NCBI GenBank assembly: GCA_011389765.1
Contig: JAABTT010000007.1
Coordinates: 1-64,000, forward strand
Length of the DNA stretch: 64,000 nt
Source: Desulfohalobiaceae bacterium S24
GTDB taxonomy: Bacteria; Desulfobacterota; Desulfovibrionia; Desulfovibrionales; Desulfothermaceae
Direction of reading: 5' to 3'
Part shown: one piece after another, positions 49,754 through 57,782 of the stretch
Layout: each line of letters opens with the position of its first letter
Numbering within the stretch: the first letter of the stretch is position 1
Translations under genes and position numbers: made by a program
Notes under the pieces: model-generated
Told to the model about the DNA's origin: nothing
Databases searched by the model: none
The model's input: only the letters and a program-made list of their open reading frames with translations

Positions 49754-51193
49754 TCATGTCTTTAAGGCCTTCATGCCGGCAATGAGCCTGGGCTTGAGTT
49801 CCTCCAGGCTATGGACGGCGCCTCTTCGCGGCAGATCCGCCGCTGCCTGCAGAGCCGGATGACAGGCCTCCGGCGGCAGATCCTTCCCCCCCAAAGCCCG
49901 GGCCGTGACTCCCGGGAATTTCGCAGGATGGGCCGTGGCCATGCAGAGCACCGGGGCCTCCCTCTTCAGCTGATCCCGCAACTCACGGGCTGCGGCCACA
50001 GCCACCGCCCCGTGCGGATCGAGAAGATACCCGTCGGCCTCCCAGGTTGCTCTGATGGTGGACAGGGTCTGCGCATCAGACACGGAACAGGAAGCATAGC
50101 CTCTTTGAATGGCATCAGCGGTTTCCTGGTCCAGCCGGACCTCGCCTTCTTTATGAAACCGATCCATCCAGGCGGCAAGCTTTTCGGGGTCTCCGCCGGC
50201 CTGGAAGTAGAGGAAACGCCAGAAGTTGTAAGGGACCACGATATCAATGGCCGAGGACACGGTTTGAACGAGATCCCGCTTCTTGAAGACGCCGGTGGAA
50301 AAGGCGGTATGCAGGGCACTGTTGCGGTTGTTGGCGCAGATGAAGGTTGTAATGGGCACCCCCATCTCCCGGGCCAGATACCCGGCAAACAGATTGCCGA
50401 ACGCACCCGAGGGGACCGAAAACACGAGGGGATCGCCAATTCTTCGGCAGACCCTGCAATAGCCATACACATAATGAACCGACTGCATGAGCACCCGGCA
50501 CCAGTTGATGGAATTCACGCTGGACAGACCCAGATCCCGGACCAGAGCTGCATCGGAAAACAGCCCGGCCACAATCAGGTCCAGATCGTCCCCGCCGTCC
50601 GGGCAGTCCGTGACCCCCACGGCATGGATATTCCCTTCGCTCAGGGTGGTCATCTGCCGCTCCTGTTCGTCGGTGATCATACCCTCTGGATAAAGGGGCC
50701 AGCAGTCGATGCTTGATTTTCCTGCTGCGGCATAGGCAGCGGCAGGGCCTGTATCTCCGGTGGTCGCCAGGACCAGATTCAGATGGCCGCCCCGCCGTTT
50801 GAGGATATAGTCCATGGTGTTGATCAAAAATCCCATGGCAATGTCCTTGAAAGACAGGGTCGGACCGCGGAAGAGTTCCAGGACAAACAGGCCCTCATCT
50901 CCCGGCAGGGGAACCACAGGCATGATCTCCGGATGTTCGAAGTCCTGAAAACTGGCTTCTATCAGTTGTTTCAGGTCCTTGGCCGGGACCGTCTCCCTGT
51001 CGATAAATAAAGACAGAATCTCAAAGGCCAGATCGGGATAGGACAAGCCGGCCCAGGCCTTTAGCTGCTCTGGTGAAATCCTGGGGATGGCGGTGGGGAC
51101 AAACAGCCCCCCGTCGTCGGCAAAGCCTTTGAGCACCGCCTCCTCAAAACCGACAGGGGCCACGCCGCCCCTGGTGCTGACATACTGTTTCAT
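49754..51193 (-). CDS. thrC: Threonine synthase
   Basis: This PLP enzyme converts O-phosphohomoserine to threonine. It has 479 aa and begins 'MKQYVSTRGGVAPVGFEEAVLKG', the usual ThrC amino end. The Schiff-base Lys is in 'GPTLSFKDIAMGFL', the phosphate loop in 'ATTGDTGPAAAYA', and 'VPSGAFGNLFAGYLAREMG' is also typical. It is the first gene of a thrC-thrB operon. The long leader upstream (to 51980) carries repeats; no threonine attenuator peptide was found. Confidence 0.95.
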   Translation of the reverse strand: MKQYVSTRGGVAPVGFEEAVLKGFADDGGLFVPTAIPRISPEQLKAWAGLSYPDLAFEILSLFIDRETVPAKDLKQLIEASFQDFEHPEIMPVVPLPGDEGLFVLELFRGPTLSFKDIAMGFLINTMDYILKRRGGHLNLVLATTGDTGPAAAYAAAGKSSIDCWPLYPEGMITDEQERQMTTLSEGNIHAVGVTDCPDGGDDLDLIVAGLFSDAALVRDLGLSSVNSINWCRVLMQSVHYVYGYCRVCRRIGDPLVFSVPSGAFGNLFAGYLAREMGVPITTFICANNRNSALHTAFSTGVFKKRDLVQTVSSAIDIVVPYNFWRFLYFQAGGDPEKLAAWMDRFHKEGEVRLDQETADAIQRGYASCSVSDAQTLSTIRATWEADGYLLDPHGAVAVAAARELRDQLKREAPVLCMATAHPAKFPGVTARALGGKDLPPEACHPALQAAADLPRRGAVHSLEELKPRLIAGMKALKT

Positions 51194-51275
51194 GTACAGA
51201 ACTCCCTATACTTACGCTCGTCATACATTGAGGTTTTGCCTGTTCGAAAATCCTGGCAGCTGATGCTTGAAATTT

Positions 51276-51323
51276 CGGGTGTCGGGTGTCGGGTGTCAGC
51301 GCGGCCGATGGCCACGCTGACAC
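51276..51323. repeat. Heptamer array ending in a perfect hairpin
   Basis: Three CGGGTGT units (51276-51296) run into GTGTCAGCG...CGCTGACAC, a perfect 9-bp stem (51293-51323) with an inner GGCC pairing. It lies 83 bp upstream of thrC and could act in its leader on the minus strand. Confidence 0.65.
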
Positions 51324-51430
51324 ATAACTATTTAAAATGAACAAAAATACACGATCGGTCTCTTGATCTGATTTTGAATCTAATGCTGCCAGTTTGATCA
51401 ATGCAGAACCTTACAGTGCAAACAAGAGAT

Positions 51431-51731
51431 TACAGGTCAGAGAACCGGTCACAGGGTTCTCTTTCGCGACCTCGCTGGGAGGCTCTTTGGTGTTCTTAGG
51501 CTTGCTAGCCGGGGGAAACCGGACCGTGGCTTCAGCTTGCAACTCGAAGAAAGAAAAAGATTTTCATCGAAGAAAAGGCAGTTTGCCAAAGAACAAAACA
51601 AAGAGTCCGGAGGGGGCAAAGATCCCCCGTGAGCAAGCCTTAGAAAACCAAGAGCCGGAAGCGTTAGAGCGAAAGAGAGCTCTGTGATCGGTTCGTGGCA
51701 TCAGCTGAAGTTTCATATGAGCGACGCCTCT
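51431..51731. repeat. MITE-like inverted repeat containing repeat D, copy 2
   Basis: Bases 51431-51520 are an imperfect inverted copy (about three quarters identical by eye) of bases 51629-51720. The right arm is copy 2 of repeat D (51649-51731). About 110 bp separate the arms and a GGGGG/CCCCC hairpin lies inside. The 97-aa ORF spanning it is an accident of the repeat. With copy C and the heptamers it fills the 51194-51980 gap, which has no gene. Confidence 0.6.
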
Positions 51732-51736
51732 GGCCG

Positions 51737-51808
51737 CCGGACCGGCCAGTCTGATCGAGGATGAAACTTCGATATCTTACGTGAAGTTTCACAAGAGGTT
51801 TTAAAATC
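51737..51808 (+). repeat. Modular repeat element, copy C (short)
   Basis: CCTCTGGCCGCC...CCAGTCTGATCGA on the left and GAAGTTTCACAAGAGG on the right match the ends of copy B. The core is only a small hairpin (TGAAACTTC / GAAGTTTCA). It abuts repeat D copy 2. Confidence 0.65.
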
Positions 51809-51980
51809 TTTATATAGATTTATCTTTCTTTTTCTGACACCAGAAACCTGAAACCCCAAAAACATCCAATTTTAGCAACATTCCAAACATTGCCAATTAT
51901 TTTAAAGTCCTAAGATTCAACGTTGTAATGTCGGTACGAGGTCTGAATTATGCTTGGGATTATGAGGAGAGATTAACCGA

Positions 51981-52928
51981 TTAGTCCAAGGCCGCGCAGA
52001 CCGCCGAGGCAATCTGGACATCCTGGACCGCCACACCGGTCAGGTCAACAACACAGATACTATCTGCCTGCAATGCCGCCAGATCGGGACGGGCAATCAC
52101 CCGGCCCAGCTCCAGGATACCCTCTTCGGCAATCGCCCCGGCAGCCAGGGCCTTGGAAATTTCACCCCGTTCCCGGCATTGGCTGAGGCTGTCCGCCACC
52201 AGAACATCCGCTTTTCCTAAAATTTCCGGATCAAGCTCCTGTTTATCCGGCGTATCCGAGCCCACGGCCGTGATCAGGGTCCCGGGACGGATATCCCCGG
52301 CCTGGAGCAGGGGGACAGTGGACGGCGTGGTACTCACAATGAGGTTGGAGGCCGCGGCCACCCGGGCCGGAGTCTCTTCAAGCCGGACCTCGAAACCTTG
52401 GTCCTGCATCTTCTGCCGGTACTTCTCCGCATGTTCCGGGGTCCGGCCCCAGACATGGACCTTTCTGCAATCGCAGACCTTTTGTAAAGCATTCAGCTGC
52501 ATGCCGGCCTGGATCCCGGTGCCGAGAATGCCGATGCCTTCAACAGACCAAGGCTGCAGATATTTGGCCGCAATCCGGCCGGCCAGGGCGGTTCGGACAT
52601 TGGTCAAATAGCCCTCATCCAGAAGAATGGTCTGCAGCATGCCTGTCTTCTGGGAAAACACCAGCATTAGCCCGGAACTGGACGACAGTCCCAATTGCGG
52701 ATTGTTGTAAAAGCCGGAGGCTATTTTAATGACGTAGGAATCCTGATTTTTGATATACCCGTATTTGATATGAGTATCACCCGGCGGATCATCAAACAGC
52801 AGCTCCCCAACCGGAGGCACCACCACCTGATTGTTGGAGTAGGCCACAAATCCCTGTTCAATAGCTTCCGTGGCATCCAGTTGGTCTATGACCGCTTGCA
52901 TTTCCCTCAGTTGCACCACCTTGACCAT
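51981..52928 (-). CDS. Ornithine cyclodeaminase/mu-crystallin family enzyme
   Basis: This 315-aa NAD(P)-dependent enzyme has a Rossmann motif 'GIGILGTGIQAGMQLNALQ', 'VHVWGRTPEHAEKY' and 'ILLDEGYLTNVRTALAGRIAAKYL', all typical of the family. Members cyclise ornithine to proline or act as alanine dehydrogenase or imine reductases; which applies here is not clear. ATG 52928 (MVKVVQLREM) with GGAGGG before it is chosen over 53003. It stands alone between repeat-rich DNA and a sensor kinase. Confidence 0.85.
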   Translation of the reverse strand: MVKVVQLREMQAVIDQLDATEAIEQGFVAYSNNQVVVPPVGELLFDDPPGDTHIKYGYIKNQDSYVIKIASGFYNNPQLGLSSSSGLMLVFSQKTGMLQTILLDEGYLTNVRTALAGRIAAKYLQPWSVEGIGILGTGIQAGMQLNALQKVCDCRKVHVWGRTPEHAEKYRQKMQDQGFEVRLEETPARVAAASNLIVSTTPSTVPLLQAGDIRPGTLITAVGSDTPDKQELDPEILGKADVLVADSLSQCRERGEISKALAAGAIAEEGILELGRVIARPDLAALQADSICVVDLTGVAVQDVQIASAVCAALD

Positions 52929-53166
52929 GTCACCCTCCTTTTTTAACCTGGCAAGCAACCTATCCCGCACCAGGGTATCAGTCAAGCCAAAGCGCAAACG
53001 CAAAGGCGCAGGCAGGGTAAAGCCCTTGACCGGGGATGCACTCAGGGATACAGTGCAGGATCAGACCTGAATAGTCTTGGACGAGGCGCAGCCCGACGAA
53101 TAATGTTTTCGGGTCTCGCCAGGGTCCTTCCGACTCCCTGACTGAATAACCCTCAGCCCTGCACTC

Positions 53167-55260
53167 ATGAAGAAACTCCGTTTGATCATCATCATTCTCG
53201 CCCTGCAGGCCGTGTTGTTCGCCGCCATCGGCGCTTTCCTCCTGTTCAGCTCCTATCAGGGAGCCGCCATCCAGAAAGCCGAACAACAGGTTTTGACCAA
53301 GGCTCTGATGGTCAAAAGAAACCTGAATTCCTTTCTCACCCAGCACATCAAACCGGTTCGCACCCTCTCCAGGATGGAAGAACTCAGCCGGGCCCTGCAC
53401 CGGCCCGACACCCGAACTCTTGAGCAGGCCAATGCCATTCTGGACATTTTTCAAGCCTCTCTTGATGTGGATGTCTGCTACCTAATGGACCGGAATGGCC
53501 GGACCATAGCCACCAGCAACCGCCGGGACCCGGATAGTTTCCTGCATCAGAATTTCGCCTTCCGCCCCTATTTTCAAGAAGCCCTGCACAGGCAGCCCAT
53601 GACCTACCTGGCCCTGGGCACGACCTCCCATAAGCGCGGGGTTTACTCCAGCCATCCCGTGTATGGCCCGGAAGAATCGCCTCCCCTTGGTGTGGCCGTG
53701 ATCAAGGCCTCCATTGAATATATTGAATCCGAACTCCTGAACGCCTCCGAGCAGGTCTTTCTGGTGACCGACCCCAATGGGGTGATCTTTATCACCAACA
53801 AGCAGGAATGGCTCTACCGAACCACGAAGCCACTGACGCAGGCAACCCGTCGAAAACTCCGCGACTCCAAGCAATTCGGCCCCGGACCCTGGCAATGGAC
53901 CGGCCTGCAATTCAATGGGCAAAACGTCCGGGGCCCTGACGACAGTGTCTATGCTTCCTATACCCGGGACATTGAATCCTTTCCCGGCTGGAAGCTTACC
54001 TTTCTGCACAACACGAACAGAATCTCCGGGCTGTTTCAGGCCCCCCTGTTCCGAATCAGCAGCGTCTTCATCCTGGTTTTCTGCTGCCTCATTGCCCTGT
54101 CGGTCTATCTCCTGTACCGGCGGGCCGGGCAGGAGCTGAACACCAGGACCCGTATTGAGGCGGAACTGAGGAAAAGTGAGGACAACTACCGCTCCATCTA
54201 TCACAACACCCCGGCCATGCTCCATTCCATCGACGCCGACTACACACTGATCAGCGTCAGCGATTACTGGCTGGAGGCCACCGGATATGAGCGGGATGAG
54301 GTGATCGGGAAAAAACTGACTGATTTTTTCTCCCCGGAATCAAAAGAACTGGCCGAGCAAACCTTTCTGCCCTCGTTTTTCAAGACCGGAAAAAACCAGA
54401 ACATCCCCTACCAGTTGTTGAAAAAAAACGGGACCATCATGGACATTTCCCTGTCCTGCATCGGCATTCAGGATGAACAGGGCCGGATCGTGAGAAGTCT
54501 GGCCATTTCTGTGGACGTCACCGACCACAACCGGGCCCAGCAGGAACTCAAGGAGGCCAAAGAGGCCTTGAGCGCCTATTCCAAGAACCTTGAGCAGATC
54601 GTCCGGGAGCGGACCCGGGAGCTGAAAAAGCTTTCCTCGGATATCATCTCCAGTCAGGAAAAGGAGCGGGCGGCTATTTCCAGGGAGCTGCACGATGAAC
54701 TCGGACAGATGCTCACCGCCCTGCGCATGGACTCGGTCTGGCTGGAGAAGCAGCTCCGGGCCGGCTTCCCGGAAGCGGCCGAGCGGGCGGCGGTTTTGGG
54801 GCAAAACATCGACAAGACCCTGGATGACGTCCGCACGATGTCCTTTCAACTCAGACCAGGCGTCCTGGATGACTTGGGGCTGGTGGACGCCCTGGAGTCC
54901 CTGGCCCTGTATTATGAAAAACGGGTGGACATGAGTTTTGTCTTTGAACACGACGACTTGTATCATCTGGAAGCCACGGCCTCCACCGCCGTCTACCGTA
55001 TTGTTCAGGAGGCCCTGACCAATGCCGTACGCCATTCCCGGGCCTCCCAGGTGGAGATCAGGCTTTTTGCCGAGAACAGCACCCTCTGTGTGGAGGTCAC
55101 GGACGATGGGCAGGGATTTATTCCGCAGAAGACCCGGCCTAGCGGGTTCGGGATAACCGGCATGCAGGAGCGGGCCGATCTTATCCGGGGCAAGCTCAGC
55201 ATCGACTCCGCTCCCAACCAGGGGACCCGGATCTTTTGTACCCTCCCGCTTGACACATGA
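53167..55260 (+). CDS. NarL-type sensor histidine kinase with Cache and PAS domains
   Basis: This 697-aa membrane kinase has a first helix at residues ~5-25, an extracytoplasmic double-Cache-like domain to about 290 ('DVCYLMDRNGRTIATSN', 'VFLVTDPNGVIFITN') and a second helix near 295-320. A PAS domain follows ('YRSIYHNTPAMLHSIDAD' to 'RSLAISVDVTDH'), then a coiled linker, a HisKA_3 domain with 'AAISRELHDELGQMLTALRMD' and an HATPase ('EVTDDGQGF', 'GFGITGMQERADLI'). The regulator gene follows at once and a TRAP transporter after it, so it may sense the TRAP substrate. Confidence 0.92.
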   Translation: MKKLRLIIIILALQAVLFAAIGAFLLFSSYQGAAIQKAEQQVLTKALMVKRNLNSFLTQHIKPVRTLSRMEELSRALHRPDTRTLEQANAILDIFQASLDVDVCYLMDRNGRTIATSNRRDPDSFLHQNFAFRPYFQEALHRQPMTYLALGTTSHKRGVYSSHPVYGPEESPPLGVAVIKASIEYIESELLNASEQVFLVTDPNGVIFITNKQEWLYRTTKPLTQATRRKLRDSKQFGPGPWQWTGLQFNGQNVRGPDDSVYASYTRDIESFPGWKLTFLHNTNRISGLFQAPLFRISSVFILVFCCLIALSVYLLYRRAGQELNTRTRIEAELRKSEDNYRSIYHNTPAMLHSIDADYTLISVSDYWLEATGYERDEVIGKKLTDFFSPESKELAEQTFLPSFFKTGKNQNIPYQLLKKNGTIMDISLSCIGIQDEQGRIVRSLAISVDVTDHNRAQQELKEAKEALSAYSKNLEQIVRERTRELKKLSSDIISSQEKERAAISRELHDELGQMLTALRMDSVWLEKQLRAGFPEAAERAAVLGQNIDKTLDDVRTMSFQLRPGVLDDLGLVDALESLALYYEKRVDMSFVFEHDDLYHLEATASTAVYRIVQEALTNAVRHSRASQVEIRLFAENSTLCVEVTDDGQGFIPQKTRPSGFGITGMQERADLIRGKLSIDSAPNQGTRIFCTLPLDT

Positions 55261-55270
55261 GGATTACAGC

Positions 55271-55933
55271 ATGACACGCCCCGGTTCAAACAAAACCATC
55301 CAGGTCCTCTTGGCCGACGACCACAGCATCGTCCTCAGCGGCCTCAAACGGATCGTAGAAGAATGCCCGGAAATGGAGGTTGTGGCCGAGGCCGACAATG
55401 GGCATGACGCCATGCGGCTTGTCTTCGAAACAGAACTCGATGTCGCGGTCCTGGATATTTCCATGCCCGGCTACGACGGGCTGGAGGTCCTCAGCCAGAT
55501 CCGGGCGGCCAAACCCGAACTCCCGGTTATCATCCTGACCATGCATGAAGAAGAACACTACATCTTTCGGGCCCTGGAGGCCGGAGCCAAAGGCTATATC
55601 ACCAAACGGGCCGCTCCGGAGCAACTGGTTTCCGCCATTCGCCAGACTGCGGCCGGGAAAAGCTACATCCCCGAAGACATTGCCGAGCTGCTGGCCATCA
55701 GGCTGGCCAAAGGCGCCCGGACCAACACCCCCCTGGACAATCTCTCCCTGCGCGAGATGCAGGTCCTGCGCAACCTGGCCCTGGGTCTGACCAATAAGGA
55801 AATCGCCGAGAATTATCATATCAGCGTCAAAACCGTGGACACCTACCGGCTCAGGATCCTCAAGAAACTCAATCTCCGCAACAACGCCGACATCTCCCGT
55901 TTCGCCATCAGCCAGAACCTCATCGAGCATTAA
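55271..55933 (+). CDS. NarL/FixJ-family response regulator
   Basis: This regulator has about 220 aa. Its receiver has 'LLADDHSIVLSGLKRIVEE', Asp in 'VAVLDISMPGYDG', 'ILTMHEEEHYIFRAL' and Lys in 'GYITKRAA'. A LuxR-type HTH follows: 'LSLREMQVLRNLALGLTNKEIAENYHISVKTVDTYRLRIL' (read as two adjoining stretches). ATG 55271 is chosen because GAGGATT precedes it; the track's TTG 55250 overlaps the kinase stop. The partner of the upstream kinase; the TRAP operon is the likely target. Confidence 0.93.
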   Translation: MTRPGSNKTIQVLLADDHSIVLSGLKRIVEECPEMEVVAEADNGHDAMRLVFETELDVAVLDISMPGYDGLEVLSQIRAAKPELPVIILTMHEEEHYIFRALEAGAKGYITKRAAPEQLVSAIRQTAAGKSYIPEDIAELLAIRLAKGARTNTPLDNLSLREMQVLRNLALGLTNKEIAENYHISVKTVDTYRLRILKKLNLRNNADISRFAISQNLIEH

Positions 55934-55963
55934 TAATTCAGACGGCCGGCTGAATTATTTGTC
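55931..55963 (+). terminator. Terminator of the two-component operon
   Basis: AATAATTCAG pairs perfectly with CTGAATTATT around ACGGCCGG, followed by a short T-rich tail. It begins at the stop codon of the regulator gene. Confidence 0.7.
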
Positions 55964-56020
55964 AGAAGATTTCCGACACACACTTCAGAAGCATTCCCAC
56001 TATTTTTTTCCGACGAAGAC

Positions 56021-56049
56021 TTGACCTCTTGCTTGGCCCCCGCTATGCT
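56021..56049 (+). promoter_or_regulatory. Candidate promoter of the TRAP operon
   Basis: TTGACC (56021-56026), a 17-nt spacer and TATGCT (56044-56049) fit a sigma-70 promoter 40 bp before the binding-protein ATG. The overlapping TGGCCCCCGCTATGCT (56034-56049) also has the GG-N10-GC spacing of a sigma-54 site. The sigma-70 reading is preferred. Confidence 0.5.
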
Positions 56050-56088
56050 GCGGTATCTTATTAATCATCCAAAGAACAGGAGGAGAAC

Positions 56089-57099
56089 ATGAAAAGATGC
56101 ATCTTTTTCGCAAGCGCACTGGTTCTGTGTCTGGCTCTTTTCGCCCCGCCGGTCATGGCCGACAAAACCTTCAAAATCCGCTTTTCGCATGTGGTTTCGG
56201 AGAACACCCCCAAGGGTTGGGCGGCCAACGAGTTTGCCAAACGGGTCAATGAGGCCCTGGACGGCAAGGTCGAGGTCAAAGTCTTCCCCAACGCCCAGCT
56301 TTACGGGGACAATCAGGCCATTGAAGCCCTGTCCGCCGGATTCATCGAAATGGCCGCCCCCTCTTCCGCCAAATTCGTGGGTTCGGTCCCGGCCCTGCAG
56401 CTCTTTGACATGCCCTTCCTCTTTGCCAATCTCGGGGTGGTCCACGATGTGGTCGACGGGGCCATTGGCGATGAAATCCGCACCATGTTCGAAGAACGCG
56501 GCCTGGGCATCAAGCTCATGACCTTCTGGGACAACGCCTTCAAGCAGTTCAGCTGCAATGTCCGGCCCCTGCTGGAACCCAAGGATTTCGAAGGCGTCAA
56601 ATTCCGAATCATGAGTTCCGACGTGCTCGAAGCCCAGATGAAAGCCCTGGGCGCGGTCGGCCTGAAGCTGCCCTTTTCCGAGGTCTACAACGCCCTGGAG
56701 CAGGGGGTCGTCGACGGCCAGGAGAACACCGCCTCCAACATCTACACCAAGCGCTTCCACGAGGTGCAGAAGTACCTGACCTTTTCCAACCATGGCTATA
56801 TCGGCTACGCCGTGATCATCAACCAGAAATTCTGGAACTCTCTGCCCGCGGAATACCAGGAGACCATCTCCACGATCCTGACCGAGGTCACAGCGGAAGC
56901 CCGCAAAAAAGGGGTTGAGCTGGATAAGGAGCAGTCCGCCCTGATCAGGGAATACGCGGAAAAAGGCGGCGATCTGGAGATCTTTGAACTGAACGAGGAA
57001 CAGACCGACAAACTGCAGGCCGCCATGAAGCCGGTGCACACGCAGTTCTCCGATGTGGTGCCTCCCAGATGGGTCGAAAAAATCAAAACCATGAAATAG
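56089..57099 (+). CDS. dctP: TRAP transporter substrate-binding protein, DctP family
   Basis: This 336-aa periplasmic receptor has a signal peptide (MKRCIFFASALVLCLALFA, cut near VMA-DK), then 'KIRFSHVVSENTPKGWAANEF'. Family features are 'VKVFPNAQLYGDNQAIEALSAG', 'VKFRIMSSDVLEAQMKALGA' with the carboxylate-binding Arg, and 'EVYNALEQGVVDGQENTASNIYTKRFHEVQKYL' read in parts. It binds C4-dicarboxylates or similar acids. GGAGGAG precedes the ATG. First gene of the TRAP operon. Confidence 0.93.
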   Translation: MKRCIFFASALVLCLALFAPPVMADKTFKIRFSHVVSENTPKGWAANEFAKRVNEALDGKVEVKVFPNAQLYGDNQAIEALSAGFIEMAAPSSAKFVGSVPALQLFDMPFLFANLGVVHDVVDGAIGDEIRTMFEERGLGIKLMTFWDNAFKQFSCNVRPLLEPKDFEGVKFRIMSSDVLEAQMKALGAVGLKLPFSEVYNALEQGVVDGQENTASNIYTKRFHEVQKYLTFSNHGYIGYAVIINQKFWNSLPAEYQETISTILTEVTAEARKKGVELDKEQSALIREYAEKGGDLEIFELNEEQTDKLQAAMKPVHTQFSDVVPPRWVEKIKTMK

Positions 57100-57117
57100 A
57101 TTGCGTCAACCAACTCC

Positions 57118-57145
57118 CCCCGGGCAGCTCCGCTGCTGCCCGGGG
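57118..57145 (+). terminator. Intercistronic hairpin between dctP and dctQ
   Basis: CCCCGGGCAGC and GCTGCCCGGGG form a perfect 11-bp stem with a 6-nt loop, followed by AAAAG. It probably reduces expression of the membrane subunits relative to the binding protein. Confidence 0.7.
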
Positions 57146-57159
57146 AAAAGGGCCGAGCC

Positions 57160-57732
57160 ATGCTGGAAAAAATTATCCGAATCTGGGACCAGACTGAAAA
57201 AATTCTGGTCGTTCTGCTGATCGGGCTGGCTTCCTATCTGACCTTTCAGGAAGTCATAATGCGCTATGTCTTCAATACCGGCTGGAGCGGGTCATACGAG
57301 CTGACCATCATGGCCTTGATCTGGTGCACCTTTATCGGGGTCAGTCTGGGCATCAAGGAAAACATCCATATCGGAGTCGATCTCCTGGTCAATAAATTCT
57401 CTCCAACCGTGCAGCGGATCATTTTGTACATCACCATTGTCCTGTGCATCATTTTCGGCCTCATCCTGGCGGTCAAGGGCTTTCAGTTCTCCCACTTCAT
57501 CAGCCGCGGTCATCTCTTGTCCCGCGACCTGCGCATTCCCATGGAAATCGGCTACCTGGCCATTCCTGTCGGCGGCGTCCTGATCTGCCTGCGTTTCCTG
57601 GAACGCGCCATGTACGTCCTGCAGGGAAAGTCCTTTGTGGCCGACCGGATGCATGAACTCTCAGAGCAGGAAAAGCAGCTGCTCAAGCAAAAGGAAGAAG
57701 AAGCCAAGCGCGGGTCCTCGGCTCGCGACTGA
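57160..57732 (+). CDS. dctQ: TRAP transporter small permease, DctQ family
   Basis: This 190-aa membrane protein has four helices: 'ILVVLLIGLASYLTFQEVIMRYVF', then 'IMALIWCTFIGVSLGIKENIHIGVDLL' with the family's R/E-H-I pattern, and two more. The C-terminal tail is charged and cytoplasmic. It partners DctM to form the membrane part of the Na+-driven importer. It lies 60 bp after dctP behind a hairpin and 50 bp before dctM. Confidence 0.9.
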   Translation: MLEKIIRIWDQTEKILVVLLIGLASYLTFQEVIMRYVFNTGWSGSYELTIMALIWCTFIGVSLGIKENIHIGVDLLVNKFSPTVQRIILYITIVLCIIFGLILAVKGFQFSHFISRGHLLSRDLRIPMEIGYLAIPVGGVLICLRFLERAMYVLQGKSFVADRMHELSEQEKQLLKQKEEEAKRGSSARD

Positions 57733-57782
57733 CCCACATCCCCCCTCCAGGAAACGCTGAGCGCTCAAAAAGGAGACACCTG

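Noticed and set aside
51394-51687. 97-aa plus-strand ORF
   Set aside because: It runs through the MITE-like inverted repeat; its translation of repeat D has no protein-like features.
56034-56049. Sigma-54 promoter for the TRAP operon
   Set aside because: The GG/GC spacing fits, but TGGCCCCC is far from TGGCAC, and a better sigma-70 pair overlaps it; its controller is NarL-type, not NtrC-type.
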